64,000 nucleotides of DNA from Jeotgalibaca sp. MA1X17-3 (GTDB lineage Bacteria; Bacillota; Bacilli; Lactobacillales; Aerococcaceae): positions 1,116,001 through 1,180,000 of the forward strand of contig NZ_CP090983.1 of assembly GCF_021513155.1 (NCBI RefSeq). The letters are read 5' to 3'. The notes beneath the pieces were generated by a model. That model was not told where the DNA came from. It worked only from the letters and a program-made list of their open reading frames with translations, and searched no databases. Of the stretch, positions 27,861 to 37,292 are shown in pieces. The position numbers were made by a program, and so were the translations under genes. Position 1 is the first letter of the stretch, and each line of letters starts with the position of its first letter.

Positions 27861-29156
27861 ATGACAGATAAAATAGAAAGCGACATCCAGTCACAATTGG
27901 AACAATTCTCTGCGTTCCGTGAAGAACCAAGTTGGATGCACGATCGAAGAATGGAAATGGCTGAATTATATCAGGAATTGCCATTCCCTACAGTAGAAAA
28001 AGTAAACTTTCATAGATGGCCGATGATGGATCAAGTGATTGATGCAACATACGGTGAGGAGTTGGTGAATAGCCAGCAATATCAGTATGGTCATGCGGAC
28101 AATGGAAAAATCGTTCAATACGGAAAAGAAACCATTATGGAACAACTTCCACAGGAACTGATTGACCAAGGAGTGATCTTCACCGATTTATTTACCGCGA
28201 TGAATGACTATCCAGAACTAGTAGAAGAACATTTTATGAATCAGGCCGTTCAATCGGATGAAAATAATTTAACGGCTTATCATACTGCTTTTTTAAATAG
28301 TGGTGTATTTATTTATATTCCCAAAAACGTTGAAGTAAAACAGCCCCTAGAAGCCTTATTTATTCAAAACAGTCATGTGAAAGAAGCGCTAAATAAACAT
28401 GTCCTATTTGTGGCAGATACGAATAGCTCTGTTTCTTATGTAGAAAAATTAGAAACAGAAGGCAGTGAAAAAAATTCAGCAGCCATCATCGTAGAAGTGA
28501 TTACCAAACCAGGCGCAAAAGTGAAATTTTCTGCTGTAGATCATTTAGGAGAACAAACTCACGCATATATTAATCGCCGTGGTTATTTGGACCGAGATAG
28601 CTCGATTGATTGGGCGATTGGTGTCATGAATAATGGAAATGTCATTTGTGATTTTGATAGTGACCTAATGGGCGAAGGCTCTCATAGTGAAATTAAAGCC
28701 GTAGCCGTTTCAACAGGTCGTCAAGTCCAAGGACTAGATACGCGTGTAACAAACTACGGCAAACATAGTGTGGGGCATATTTTACAACATGGTGTTATTT
28801 TAGACCGTGCTACCTTAACTTTTAATGGAATTGGCCATATTATAAAAGGAGCAAAAGGCGCAGATGCTCAACAAGAAAGTCGTATTTTGATGTTGTCTGA
28901 CTTTGCTAGGGGAGATGCAAACCCAATTCTTTTAATTGAAGAAAATGAAGTGACTGCCGGTCATGCGGCCAGTGTGGGACGAGTCGATCCAGAGCAAATG
29001 TTCTATTTACTTAGCCGTGGAATTGAACAAGAAGATGCTGAACGTTTAGTGATTCGTGGATTTTTAGGAACCGTGATTGCGGCTATTCCAGTGAAAGAAA
29101 TTCGAGATGAATTAATTGATATGATTGATAAGAAATTGACAAGGGATGATCAGTAA
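27861..29156 (+). CDS. sufD: Fe-S cluster assembly protein SufD
   Basis: A 431-residue SufBCD complex subunit. The beta-helical core shows ADTNSSVSYVEKLETEG and GHAASVGRVDPEQMFYLLSRG near the C-terminus, where SufD and SufB share homology. It interacts with SufC and SufB and has no catalytic site of its own. AAAGGTAGGAG precedes ATG 27861. Its stop overlaps the sufS start by one base. Confidence 0.96.
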   Translation: MTDKIESDIQSQLEQFSAFREEPSWMHDRRMEMAELYQELPFPTVEKVNFHRWPMMDQVIDATYGEELVNSQQYQYGHADNGKIVQYGKETIMEQLPQELIDQGVIFTDLFTAMNDYPELVEEHFMNQAVQSDENNLTAYHTAFLNSGVFIYIPKNVEVKQPLEALFIQNSHVKEALNKHVLFVADTNSSVSYVEKLETEGSEKNSAAIIVEVITKPGAKVKFSAVDHLGEQTHAYINRRGYLDRDSSIDWAIGVMNNGNVICDFDSDLMGEGSHSEIKAVAVSTGRQVQGLDTRVTNYGKHSVGHILQHGVILDRATLTFNGIGHIIKGAKGADAQQESRILMLSDFARGDANPILLIEENEVTAGHAASVGRVDPEQMFYLLSRGIEQEDAERLVIRGFLGTVIAAIPVKEIRDELIDMIDKKLTRDDQ

Positions 29157-30391
29157 TGTTTGAGGTCGCAAAAGTGAAGAAAGACTTTCCTATTTTATTT
29201 CAAGAAGTAAATGATGAGCCTTTGATTTATTTAGATAATGCGGCAACCACTCAAAAACCAAAACAAGTGCTGGATGCAATTCACCACTACTATGTAACCG
29301 ATAACGCCAATGTTCATCGAGGAGTTCACACACTAGCTGAACGAGCAACTCGTTCGTACGAAGAGGCCCGAGAGACCGTTCGGAATTTTATTCAAGCAGA
29401 CTCCCTAGAAGAAGTACTCTTTACGAGAGGAACCACTACTTCTTTGAATCTAGTTGCTCAAAGTTTAAGTGAACAGGTAATAGAAGAGGGCGATGAAATT
29501 TATATCTCTCCTGTTGAACACCATTCCAATATTGTTCCGTGGCAACAAATAGCCAAACGAAAAGGAGCGGTCTTACGTTATTTACCTCTCCTAGAAAATG
29601 GTGTCATTGATGTAGCTGCTTCAAGAGAAATGCTAACGGACCGTGCGAAAATTATGGCGGTGTGTCATGCTTCAAATGTATTAGGAACGGTTAATCCAAT
29701 TAAAGAGTTAGCCCAGTTGATTCATGAAAAAGGGGGCTACCTCGTCGTTGACGGTGCCCAAAGTGTTCCCCATATGCGAGTACATGTAAAAGAACTGGAT
29801 GCTGATTTTTATGCATTCAGTGGACATAAAATGTTAGGCCCAACAGGGATTGGCGTTTTATATGGAAAAAAAGAACGATTAGAACAAATGGAACCCATTG
29901 AGTTTGGTGGAGAAATGATTGACTTTGTTTATGATCAAGACTCTACTTGGAAAGAGCTGCCTTGGAAATTTGAGGCGGGTACACCGAATATTTCAGGTGC
30001 AATTGGGTTGGCTGCTGCTATTGATTATTTAGAAACAGTAGGAATGGATGCCATCCAACAACACGAGCATGATCTAATCGCTCATGTGTTTCCTCAACTA
30101 CAAGAAATAGACGGTCTAACCATTTATGGTCCCAAAGATTCCAATCAACGAACAGGAATGATCACTTTTAATATTGATGGAGTTCATCCTCATGATGTAG
30201 CGACTGGATTTGATATGGAAGGTATTGCCGTACGGGCAGGTCATCACTGTGCACAACCTTTGATGCGGTACTTAGATGTTCAATCTACGGTACGGGCAAG
30301 TTTTTATTTATATAACACACTAGAAGAAGCTGACCAATTTGTCGATTCGCTCAAGAAGGTAAAGGAGTTTTTTACAAATGGCATTATCTAA
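29156..30391 (+). CDS. sufS: cysteine desulfurase SufS
   Basis: A 411-residue class II PLP cysteine desulfurase that takes sulfur from cysteine for cluster assembly. PLP-lysine motif FSGHKMLGPTGIGVLYG and the catalytic Cys in RAGHHCAQPLMRY are both present, along with YLDNAATTQKPKQV at the N-terminus. It passes sulfur to SufU, whose gene overlaps by 14 bases. Confidence 0.97.
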   Translation: MFEVAKVKKDFPILFQEVNDEPLIYLDNAATTQKPKQVLDAIHHYYVTDNANVHRGVHTLAERATRSYEEARETVRNFIQADSLEEVLFTRGTTTSLNLVAQSLSEQVIEEGDEIYISPVEHHSNIVPWQQIAKRKGAVLRYLPLLENGVIDVAASREMLTDRAKIMAVCHASNVLGTVNPIKELAQLIHEKGGYLVVDGAQSVPHMRVHVKELDADFYAFSGHKMLGPTGIGVLYGKKERLEQMEPIEFGGEMIDFVYDQDSTWKELPWKFEAGTPNISGAIGLAAAIDYLETVGMDAIQQHEHDLIAHVFPQLQEIDGLTIYGPKDSNQRTGMITFNIDGVHPHDVATGFDMEGIAVRAGHHCAQPLMRYLDVQSTVRASFYLYNTLEEADQFVDSLKKVKEFFTNGII

Positions 30392-30854
30392 ACTGCAAAA
30401 TTTATACCGTCAAGTAATCTTGGATCATTCTTCCCACCCACGTAACTTTGGTGAATTAGAACATGCCAATGGAACTTTGGAGTTGAACAATCCAACGTGT
30501 GGTGATGTCATTAAGCTTCACGTTTATATTCAAGACGGAATTATCGAGCAGGCAAAATTTTCTGGTCACGGCTGTAGCATTAGTACAGCTAGCGCCAGTA
30601 TGATGACCGAAGTTATTATCGGTAAAACGATGCAAGAAGCAAAGAAACGTATTGAAGAATTTTTATTACTCGTTCAAGCCAAAATAGATCCTGATGAAAC
30701 GGATTTAAATGATGCGGTTATTTTAGAAGGTGTTTCTAAATTTCCAGCTCGTATTAAATGCGCAACTCTAGCTTGGAAGGCATTGGAACGAATTATTTTA
30801 ACAGAAGAAGCTACACTAAATGAAACCAAAAAGGAGGAGAACGATCATGAGTGA
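30378..30854 (+). CDS. sufU: SufU sulfur-transfer protein
   Basis: A 158-residue zinc-dependent sulfurtransferase that relays persulfide sulfur from SufS to SufB. Three conserved Cys are visible in NPTCGD, GHGCSIS and RIKCATLAW, with the SufU-specific insertion between the last two. It overlaps sufS and its stop overlaps sufB by 8 bases. Confidence 0.96.
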   Translation: MALSKLQNLYRQVILDHSSHPRNFGELEHANGTLELNNPTCGDVIKLHVYIQDGIIEQAKFSGHGCSISTASASMMTEVIIGKTMQEAKKRIEEFLLLVQAKIDPDETDLNDAVILEGVSKFPARIKCATLAWKALERIILTEEATLNETKKEENDHE

Positions 30855-32241
30855 TGTACCTATAGTAAATGATTATAAGTTTGGATTCCACGATGATGCA
30901 GAAATTCTCTACTCCACAGGAAAAGGACTTAATGAAAAAATTGTTCGCGAAATTTCCCATGAGAAAGACGAGCCGGAATGGATGCTGGACTATCGATTGA
31001 AAGCGTTGGAAGCCTACAGGAAAAAACCTCTTCCTGATTGGGGACCAGATTTATCTGCATTGGATTTTGATGACATCACCTATTACCAACGAGCTACTAA
31101 TAAAATTGCTCGTTCGTGGGATGATGTTCCACAAGAGATGAAAGACACCTTTGAAAGAATTGGAATCCCCGAAGCAGAGCGGGCTTATTTAGCTGGTGCA
31201 TCGGTTCAATATGAATCTGAAGCGGTGTATCACAATATGAAAGAAGAATTCGCTAAATTAGGAATCGTCTTTACTGATACCGATACGGCTTTGAAAGAAT
31301 ATCCAGAAATCTTTAAAGAGCACTTTGGAACGATTGTGCCACCTAGCGATAACTTTGAAGCAGCCTTGAATTCAGCCGTTTGGTCAGGTGGAACGTTTAT
31401 CTATGTTCCAAAAGGCGTAAGATGTGACGTTCCTCTCCAAACGTATTTCCGTATGAATAATGAAGGGTCTGGACAGTTTGAACGGACTTTGATTGTAGTA
31501 GATGAAGGAGCAAGTGTTCATTATGTAGAAGGCTGTACGGCACCAACCTATTCGACTGCTAGCTTACATGCAGCGATTGTAGAAATTGTTGTCAAAAAAG
31601 ACGCGTATTGCCGCTACACGACCATTCAAAACTGGTCTGATAATGTATATAACTTAGTAACCAAACGTGCACATGCCTATGAAAATGCGACGATGGAGTG
31701 GATTGACGGGAACTTGGGTGCTCATACGACTATGAAATATCCAAGTGTCTTCCTAAATGGACGTGGGGCAAGAGGAACGATGCTTTCGGTAGCTTTCGCC
31801 GGAAAAGGACAATACCAAGATACCGGTGCAAAAATGATTCATAATGCACCGAATACATCTTCCTCGATTGTTTCTAAATCCATCGCCAAAGATGGTGGAG
31901 CCGTAAACTATCGTGGACAAGTACGCTTCGGAAAAAAATCAGCAGGATCGATTTCCCATATCGAATGTGACACGATTATTATGGATGACTTGTCTTCATC
32001 GGACACGATTCCTTATAATGAAATCCATAATGGTAATGTCTCCCTAGAGCACGAAGCAAAAGTATCTAAAATATCAGAAGAACAACTCTACTACCTGATG
32101 AGTCGAGGGCTTACAGAAGAACAAGCCACCGAAATGATTGTCATGGGCTTTGTCGAACCGTTTACCAAAGAACTGCCAATGGAATATGCGGTAGAGCTTA
32201 ATCGGTTGATTGCTTATGAAATGGAAGGCAGTGTGGGATAA
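30847..32241 (+). CDS. sufB: Fe-S cluster scaffold protein SufB
   Basis: A 464-residue SufBCD scaffold subunit where clusters form. Typical blocks are VPKGVRCDVPLQTYFRMN, DEGASVHYVEGCTAPTY and SSSDTIPYNEIHNGNV near the C-terminus. The start is ATG 30847, behind AAGGAGGAG inside the sufU end; an in-frame ATG at 30820 would overlap sufU further with no site. The operon ends at the terminator beginning at 32251. Confidence 0.97.
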   Translation: MSDVPIVNDYKFGFHDDAEILYSTGKGLNEKIVREISHEKDEPEWMLDYRLKALEAYRKKPLPDWGPDLSALDFDDITYYQRATNKIARSWDDVPQEMKDTFERIGIPEAERAYLAGASVQYESEAVYHNMKEEFAKLGIVFTDTDTALKEYPEIFKEHFGTIVPPSDNFEAALNSAVWSGGTFIYVPKGVRCDVPLQTYFRMNNEGSGQFERTLIVVDEGASVHYVEGCTAPTYSTASLHAAIVEIVVKKDAYCRYTTIQNWSDNVYNLVTKRAHAYENATMEWIDGNLGAHTTMKYPSVFLNGRGARGTMLSVAFAGKGQYQDTGAKMIHNAPNTSSSIVSKSIAKDGGAVNYRGQVRFGKKSAGSISHIECDTIIMDDLSSSDTIPYNEIHNGNVSLEHEAKVSKISEEQLYYLMSRGLTEEQATEMIVMGFVEPFTKELPMEYAVELNRLIAYEMEGSVG

Positions 32242-32250
32242 TGAAATAAT

Positions 32251-32297
32251 AGACTTAGAAATGTTGATTTATCAATGTTTTTAGGTCTGTTTTTTTA
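32251..32297 (+). terminator. terminator of the suf operon
   Basis: A 17-bp stem with several G-U pairs (32251-32267 with 32271-32287), loop TTTA, then a run of T after GTC. Confidence 0.82.
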
Positions 32298-33004
32298 CGT
32301 AAAAGTAAAGGAGATGGTATAACTACATTAATAGATAAAAATACACAAAATATGAAACATAGTGTATTCAAAATTATTTTAGATAAAATTATTATATGGT
32401 TAGTCCCAAGAATACTCGATTATTTTTGGTAATTCATTCATCTAATTAATATAGAGTATTTTTTTAATGTTTGATATTAAAAGTGGTAATGAATAATTAA
32501 AATATGTACAAATAAATTATATAGTAAATATAAATAGAAAGAGGAGATATTATTATGTCAAAAAAAATAATAAAAAAGATGGAGATGTTATAGGGATTTA
32601 GTAATTTCATAATGTCTCCATAATTCATTGTTATAATTATAACAAGAGGAGGAAAAGTAATCTATTCGGTAAATGTTATGGAAATAATGAACAATTTGAA
32701 TCTAATAAACTATATTATGAATAATCGAGAAATTACTGTTCAGTAAAAAAGAATAAAAAATACTGGCAGAAGTAAAGTAAAAGAGAGAAGATGAGGTTAT
32801 AAAAATGACAGGCGAGATTATTCCAGAAAGTTTCTTTGAGGAGAGTGTCATACTGATTGACAAGTTCGCCTCTTCAGAGGAACCTCCTTCTAATAGACTG
32901 ACAGGTGGAGAATGGAAACATATGTGGATTTAGTTTACCAGTCACTGACGTTATAGTTTTATTGGATCCCGGAACTATACGATTACGATGGATAAAAATT
33001 ATAT
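32298..33004. other. gene-poor stretch with short open frames
   Basis: About 700 bases between suf and the metal island with no recognisable gene. It holds a 26-codon hydrophobic ORF at 32352-32432, a broken ORF starting at 32555 after a very good AGAGGAG site that stops after 12 codons, and a 42-codon ORF at 32805-32933 (begins MTGEIIPESFFEE) behind GAGAGAAGATGAGG. Base composition is more AT-rich than the suf genes. The stretch looks like decayed or transferred DNA. Confidence 0.5.
32352..32432 (+). CDS. possible 26-residue hydrophobic peptide
   Basis: Open frame of 26 codons starting ATG with mostly Ile, Leu, Val, Phe and Trp, plus a few Lys, His and Arg. AAAGGAG lies about 40 bases upstream, next to ATG-GTA-TAA, so a one-base change would join it to a longer 39-residue frame. 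Such peptides can be leaderless bacteriocins, toxins of type I systems or signal peptides, but nothing here decides it, and it may be chance. Confidence 0.25.
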   Translation: MKHSVFKIILDKIIIWLVPRILDYFW

Positions 33005-33475
33005 ATGGATACTGGAAATGCAGCATGGGATTTAATTAGTTTTGCACAAGGCGGAACCTTTATTAATCAAGAAGCTCACGGTGTAAAAGTAACTCGTGAG
33101 GTTCTAGAGAACTTATATCTTCCTGATTTTATCATTAATCAGATGCAAATAAATGGCGTATACTACCATCCCACGTTTCTATACGAGTCTTTATGGAGTC
33201 TCTTCGGATTTGGATTGATTCTCTTTTTAAGAAGCCGTAAGGGTTTGTTATGGCAAGTGGAAGTGGCACTGAGTTATGTAATTTGGTATTCATTAGGACG
33301 GTTTTTCATAGAAGGCATGCGGACCGACAGCTTGAGGATAGGAGAATTCTTACGAGTTTCTCAAGGTCTATCTTTAATTTTGTATGTCAGTGCTATTGGG
33401 ATTTGGATATATCGAAGAAATGATTATCCACCTAAACCATACTATTTGGAAATTAGAAAATTTGATAGAGAATGA
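33005..33475 (+). pseudogene. lgt: truncated prolipoprotein diacylglyceryl transferase
   Basis: The C-terminal 156 residues of Lgt, which adds diacylglycerol to lipoproteins in the membrane. FINQEAHG, LPDFIINQMQINGVYYHPTF, YESLW and YVIWYSLGRFFIEGMRTDSL are classical; full Lgt is about 280 residues, so the N-terminal half, including the active-site histidine segment and the GRWGN arginine (here GGTF), is missing. No ribosome binding site is seen. Extra lgt copies are known on copper-resistance islands of Gram-positives, consistent with the genes that follow; a functional lgt must exist elsewhere. Confidence 0.87.
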
Positions 33476-33528
33476 TCAGGAAGATTAGCAGAAAAAAGTA
33501 GAATTTCAAACAGAAGGGAGTGTTTACT

Positions 33529-33759
33529 ATGTGGAGATTTTCTCAAGGAGGCATGGGTAGTATGGGCGGTATGATGTTGATGGGGTTATTTTGGCTCATC
33601 ATTTTTATTGTAATTGTGTATCTAGTTATAAAAGTACTTTCTAATAAAACGGGGAGTTCCATAAGGGAAGAAACCCCGCTAGATATCCTTCAAAAAGAAT
33701 TTGCGAAGGGGAACATCACAGAAGAAGAGTACTTAAGTAGAAAGAAATATATAGAGTAA
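33529..33759 (+). CDS. SHOCT-domain membrane protein
   Basis: A 76-residue protein: Met/Gly-rich N-terminus, one membrane helix (about residues 17-40), then a short cytoplasmic SHOCT domain (PLDILQKEFAKGNITEEEYL). SHOCT domains promote oligomerisation and are common beside metal-resistance genes. ATG 33529 follows GAAGGGAG by 8 bases. A related SHOCT protein lies at 36119-36343. Confidence 0.85.
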   Translation: MWRFSQGGMGSMGGMMLMGLFWLIIFIVIVYLVIKVLSNKTGSSIREETPLDILQKEFAKGNITEEEYLSRKKYIE

Positions 33760-33817
33760 ATGAGAGGAATCTTGAGGCTCATAGAGGAGGTAGAATTCAA
33801 TCAAAATATACCTAAGA

Positions 33818-34214
33818 ATGGTAAAGCCTTTTGATTTTATTATCGTTTCTTTTCTGATTGTTCTATCGTTTTTACCATCACTGGTCTTTGCTTCCCATAC
33901 TATTCATAGCGATAGGAGCAAACGGTATGCGGTCATTTCCAATCAATGGGGAGGAAGTGGATCGCTTTCTTCTGACCGGGAATGATGAACATAAATTAAT
34001 TACGTATTATCCAGCACCCGGGATCTATAATATTATTGAAATTGATGGAGAAAGTATTCGTGATAAAGAAGACAATAGCCCTCAACAAATTGCAGTAAGA
34101 ACAGGATGGATCCAATCTACTGGACAAACTAGTTTCAACATTCCCCATCGATTTCTTATTGAAATCGTTTCAGAGAATCGAGAAGAGTCAGGCATTGATA
34201 TCCTGGTAAAATAA
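33818..34214 (+). pseudogene. NusG domain II-containing protein, single-base frameshift
   Basis: The downstream frame holds a NusG-II domain: INGEEVDRFLLTG, then a Cys-less PQQIAVRTGWIQSTGQTSFN block that replaces the usual two-Cys form, and IPHRFLIEIV. The N-terminal membrane helix (KPFDFIIVSFLIVLSFLPSL) is encoded in a different frame from ATG 33818. Removing one base around 33938-33942 fuses them into a 131-residue membrane-anchored protein with VISINGEEVD at the join. Such extracytoplasmic NusG-II proteins are of unknown role, possibly redox or metal related. Confidence 0.78.
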
Positions 34215-34297
34215 CGAAAGAGTTGATTAACAGAGAACCTAATATAAACAGCATAATAAAATGTTCAAAAAATTGAGTCTTGAAAATAGGTGAAGAT

Positions 34298-35767
34298 ATG
34301 AAAAAAAATAATAAATGGTATCTTACTATAATGTTATCTGCAATAGTATTAATAGTTTATGTGGGCTACTTTATTATAGGTAGAGAAGGAGATTCCCGCA
34401 ATGGTATTGCAAATATAGAAGTACCATTAAACAATACAATTAATGAAAAAGAAAACAGCAGTAAGTTGCCCATTCCACCTCTCTTGGAGGATAAGAATCC
34501 CGAAAGTGGAAAAGCAGAATTTGATTTGAACGTACAATATGGAGAAATGGAGTTTTTTGAAGGTCAAAAAGCAGATACTTTGGGTTATAACGGAGACTAT
34601 TTAGGTCCTATTATAAAGGTTAGTAAAGGTGATGAAGTAAAAATAAATGTAAAAAATACACTGGATGAATTCACTACCGTACATTGGCATGGTTTAGAAG
34701 TACCAGCTGAGATGGATGGGGGGCCACACCAAGGAATAGAACCACGCTCAACTTGGAATCCCAATTTTACAATCAACCAACCGGCCGCGACACTATGGTA
34801 CCATCCCCATTTACTAGATAAAACGGGTGAACAAGTCTATAAAGGACTTGCCGGACTCTTCTATATTGAAGACGAAAATTCAAAAGAATTAAACATCCCC
34901 AAAGATCATGGCATCAATGATATTCCATTGATCGTACAGGATAAGCGGTTTACGAAAGAGGGAAATATACCTTATGAATTAAACATGAGAGATACTATGG
35001 ATGGCTTCTTTGGGAACACCGTTTTGATTAATGGAGCAATCAGTCCTGAATTAGATGTTAAAAATGAACTGGTTAGATTAAGGATTTTAAATGGATCCAA
35101 TGCTAGAGATTATGATTTCAACTTTAGCGATAATGCTAGCTTTTATCAAATTGCTTCTGATGGGGGATTCTTAAAAGAAAGTGTAGAAATGACTAATGTA
35201 AAACTCGCACCAGCTGAAAGAGCTGAAATACTCGTTGATTTTTCTGAGTATAAAGTGGGAGATCAAGTAACATTTAGAGATACCGAGAATAATCTGATGA
35301 CGATAAATATAGTGGAAGATAGTACTAAAAAGATAGAAGTACCTAGTGAGCTAGTAGAAATACCAACATACAATAGAGATGATATCGTTCGTTCAAGAGA
35401 ATTTGTTATGAGTGGGATGGGTCCAATGGTAGCGATTAATGGCAAGCAAATGGATATGGATAGAATAGATGAAGAAGTAAAGATAAATGAATTAGAAGAG
35501 TGGGTGGTATCTAACCAGTCATCTGGAGGGATGATGTCTTCCTCACCTCATCCTTTCCATGTACACGGTGTACAATTTCAGATCGTGGAAAGAAACAGAG
35601 AGGTACCCCCATTGAATGAACAAGGCTGGAAAGATACCGTAATGGTCAAAAATAATGAAGAAGTAAAATTATTAGTAAATTTTAAAGAGAAAGGTCTTTT
35701 TATGTACCATTGTCATATTTTAGAACATGAAGATTCAGGAATGATGGGGCAATTTATAGTTGACTAA
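34298..35767 (+). CDS. multicopper oxidase (CueO/Mco-like)
   Basis: A 489-residue extracytoplasmic oxidase likely to detoxify Cu(I). An N-terminal membrane anchor (about residues 6-24) is followed by three cupredoxin domains. All copper ligands are visible: HWHGLEVPAEMDGG, WYHPHLL, SSPHPFHVHGVQFQ and MYHCHILEHEDSGMM, covering type 1, 2 and 3 sites. ATG 34298 has AGGTGAAG upstream. No long Met-rich loop is present. The gene fits the mco genes of copper islands in staphylococci, Listeria and enterococci. No copper ATPase or CopY is found here, so the island looks partial. Confidence 0.93.
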   Translation: MKKNNKWYLTIMLSAIVLIVYVGYFIIGREGDSRNGIANIEVPLNNTINEKENSSKLPIPPLLEDKNPESGKAEFDLNVQYGEMEFFEGQKADTLGYNGDYLGPIIKVSKGDEVKINVKNTLDEFTTVHWHGLEVPAEMDGGPHQGIEPRSTWNPNFTINQPAATLWYHPHLLDKTGEQVYKGLAGLFYIEDENSKELNIPKDHGINDIPLIVQDKRFTKEGNIPYELNMRDTMDGFFGNTVLINGAISPELDVKNELVRLRILNGSNARDYDFNFSDNASFYQIASDGGFLKESVEMTNVKLAPAERAEILVDFSEYKVGDQVTFRDTENNLMTINIVEDSTKKIEVPSELVEIPTYNRDDIVRSREFVMSGMGPMVAINGKQMDMDRIDEEVKINELEEWVVSNQSSGGMMSSSPHPFHVHGVQFQIVERNREVPPLNEQGWKDTVMVKNNEEVKLLVNFKEKGLFMYHCHILEHEDSGMMGQFIVD

Positions 35768-36118
35768 CCCTCATTGAAAATAATTTATAATCCAAATAGT
35801 TGGCTAAAATGTAGTGAGGAATATCTTTTATAAATTAGTCTACCTGTTTTTCAGACTCAAATCTCTTCCCAATAAGTTTCGTTATCCTTTTATCAGGTCA
35901 CCTTTATTAAATAGATGTGTGGAATTTGAACATTCAGATTCTTTTAAAGTAGCTATTCATTGTTATGTTCCTATCAGTTGTCTACTTTCATATAAAAGCG
36001 TTAATAAAATAGTGCCATTTGTTAAAAGGGGTTCTTGTCTTATTAAGAACCATTTAACTGTACACACAAAAAAGAAACCGTTACCATTGAAGTAACCTAC
36101 ACTAGAGAGGAGCAGATC

Positions 36119-36343
36119 ATGCATACCCGATTTGATTATATAGATTCTAATATGTTCTTAATTTGGTTGATACCGGTAGCAGTCTTATTAGTGATTGGAT
36201 TTTCAATCTACATGATAAATAAAAATAATAATGAAAATAGAACTAGTACAGAATCTGTATTTGATATCCTAGACAAAAGGTACGCAAATGGAGAAATTGA
36301 TGAAGTAGAGTATCTTCGGAAGAAGAAAGCATTAAAAAGATAA
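36119..36343 (+). CDS. SHOCT-domain membrane protein (second copy)
   Basis: A 74-residue protein with one membrane helix (about 12-32) and a C-terminal SHOCT domain (ESVFDILDKRYANGEIDEVE). It shares layout but not close sequence with the gene at 33529. AGAGAGGAGCAG precedes the ATG. DUF302 follows 33 bases later. Confidence 0.85.
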   Translation: MHTRFDYIDSNMFLIWLIPVAVLLVIGFSIYMINKNNNENRTSTESVFDILDKRYANGEIDEVEYLRKKKALKR

Positions 36344-36376
36344 TAATAAGGTACTTACAAAATAGGAGATGAAGAA

Positions 36377-36763
36377 ATGAATATTGTTTATGAGAGAAGA
36401 ACCGATAAAAGTTTACATGAAGCGATTCAATCTTTAGAAGAGAGTTTAAAAGAAGCTAGTTTTGGCGTATTATGGCAATTAAACTTCAAAGACAAGCTTG
36501 CTGAAAAGGGATTAGAATTAAAGGATGATTTTATCGTTCTAGAGGTGTGTAATCCCAAACAAGCAAAAGATGTATTGGAAAAAAATATTCATGTAGGATA
36601 TGTGTTACCGTGTAAAATGGTGGTGAGAACTGAAGATAGGAAGACCTACGTGGGAATGACAAGCCCTGAAAAACTTATTGGCTTGTTTGATGAATCAGAA
36701 TTAAAAGACATTGCTATGGAAGTGGAAGCTTCTTTAAAAAAAGCTATTGCAGCCTCAATCTAG
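36377..36763 (+). CDS. DUF302 family protein
   Basis: A 128-residue soluble protein of the DUF302 family, with the typical FGVLWQLNFKDKLAEKG segment near residue 36 and the LEVCNPKQAKDVLE strand-helix carrying the single conserved Cys. Function is unknown; the family is often linked to metal or sulfur stress and is found with mco and DUF305 genes. GGAGATG precedes the ATG. Confidence 0.88.
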   Translation: MNIVYERRTDKSLHEAIQSLEESLKEASFGVLWQLNFKDKLAEKGLELKDDFIVLEVCNPKQAKDVLEKNIHVGYVLPCKMVVRTEDRKTYVGMTSPEKLIGLFDESELKDIAMEVEASLKKAIAASI

Positions 36764-36824
36764 TCATCTTTGATTGAAGCCTATAACTAGAAAAGATAGG
36801 AAAAAAGAAAGAGGAGGAAGAAAG

Positions 36825-37271
36825 ATGAATAAAAGTTATGCAAAATTTTTGGGAATGATTGTTACATCTGGCATACTCATGTATGGAGTGATGTACCTGA
36901 ATACCTACGAGATAGATCATGTATATTTTAGTGAAATGCGTTTGTACATGACCCTATTATCAACAAGTGTTATGGCTATTGTCATGCTTTTGTTTATGCT
37001 ACAAATGCTTAAAAATAAAAAAGTGAATATTTCTATTGTATTAGTAAGTATTTTAGTGTTTACAGGTTCATTCTTTTTGATGCGGAACCAAACAACGATA
37101 GATGAAGTAGATTACATGCAAGCAATGATTCCCCATCACTCTATCGCTATACTAGCAAGTGAAAGAGCAAAAATTAAAGATCCTAGAGTGAAGAAACTTG
37201 CGGAGGATATAATCAAAGCTCAAGAAAAAGAAATCAAAGAAATGAAAGAACTGATTGAGGAACTTAAATAG
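36825..37271 (+). CDS. DUF305 family membrane protein
   Basis: A 148-residue protein with three membrane helices (about residues 6-22, 38-60 and 68-86) and an outer C-terminal DUF305 domain with the signature DYMQAMIPHHSIAILAS, whose two His may bind copper. The start is ATG 36825, directly behind AGAGGAGGAAG; an earlier GTG at 36774 is not supported. It is the last gene of the metal cluster and is followed by a 12-bp hairpin. Confidence 0.88.
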   Translation: MNKSYAKFLGMIVTSGILMYGVMYLNTYEIDHVYFSEMRLYMTLLSTSVMAIVMLLFMLQMLKNKKVNISIVLVSILVFTGSFFLMRNQTTIDEVDYMQAMIPHHSIAILASERAKIKDPRVKKLAEDIIKAQEKEIKEMKELIEELK

Positions 37272-37292
37272 ATTATCTTTGATAATCTATTT
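37266..37292 (+). terminator. hairpin at the end of the metal cluster
   Basis: AAATAGATTATC (37266-37277) and GATAATCTATTT (37281-37292) form a perfect 12-bp stem with a 3-base loop. No long T run follows, so termination strength is uncertain. Confidence 0.55.

Noticed and set aside
35814..36095. 93-codon open frame starting with GTG between the oxidase and second SHOCT gene
   Set aside because: No ribosome binding site, odd amino acid mix, no family resemblance. The gap (35768-36118) otherwise shows nothing; it may be decayed DNA.
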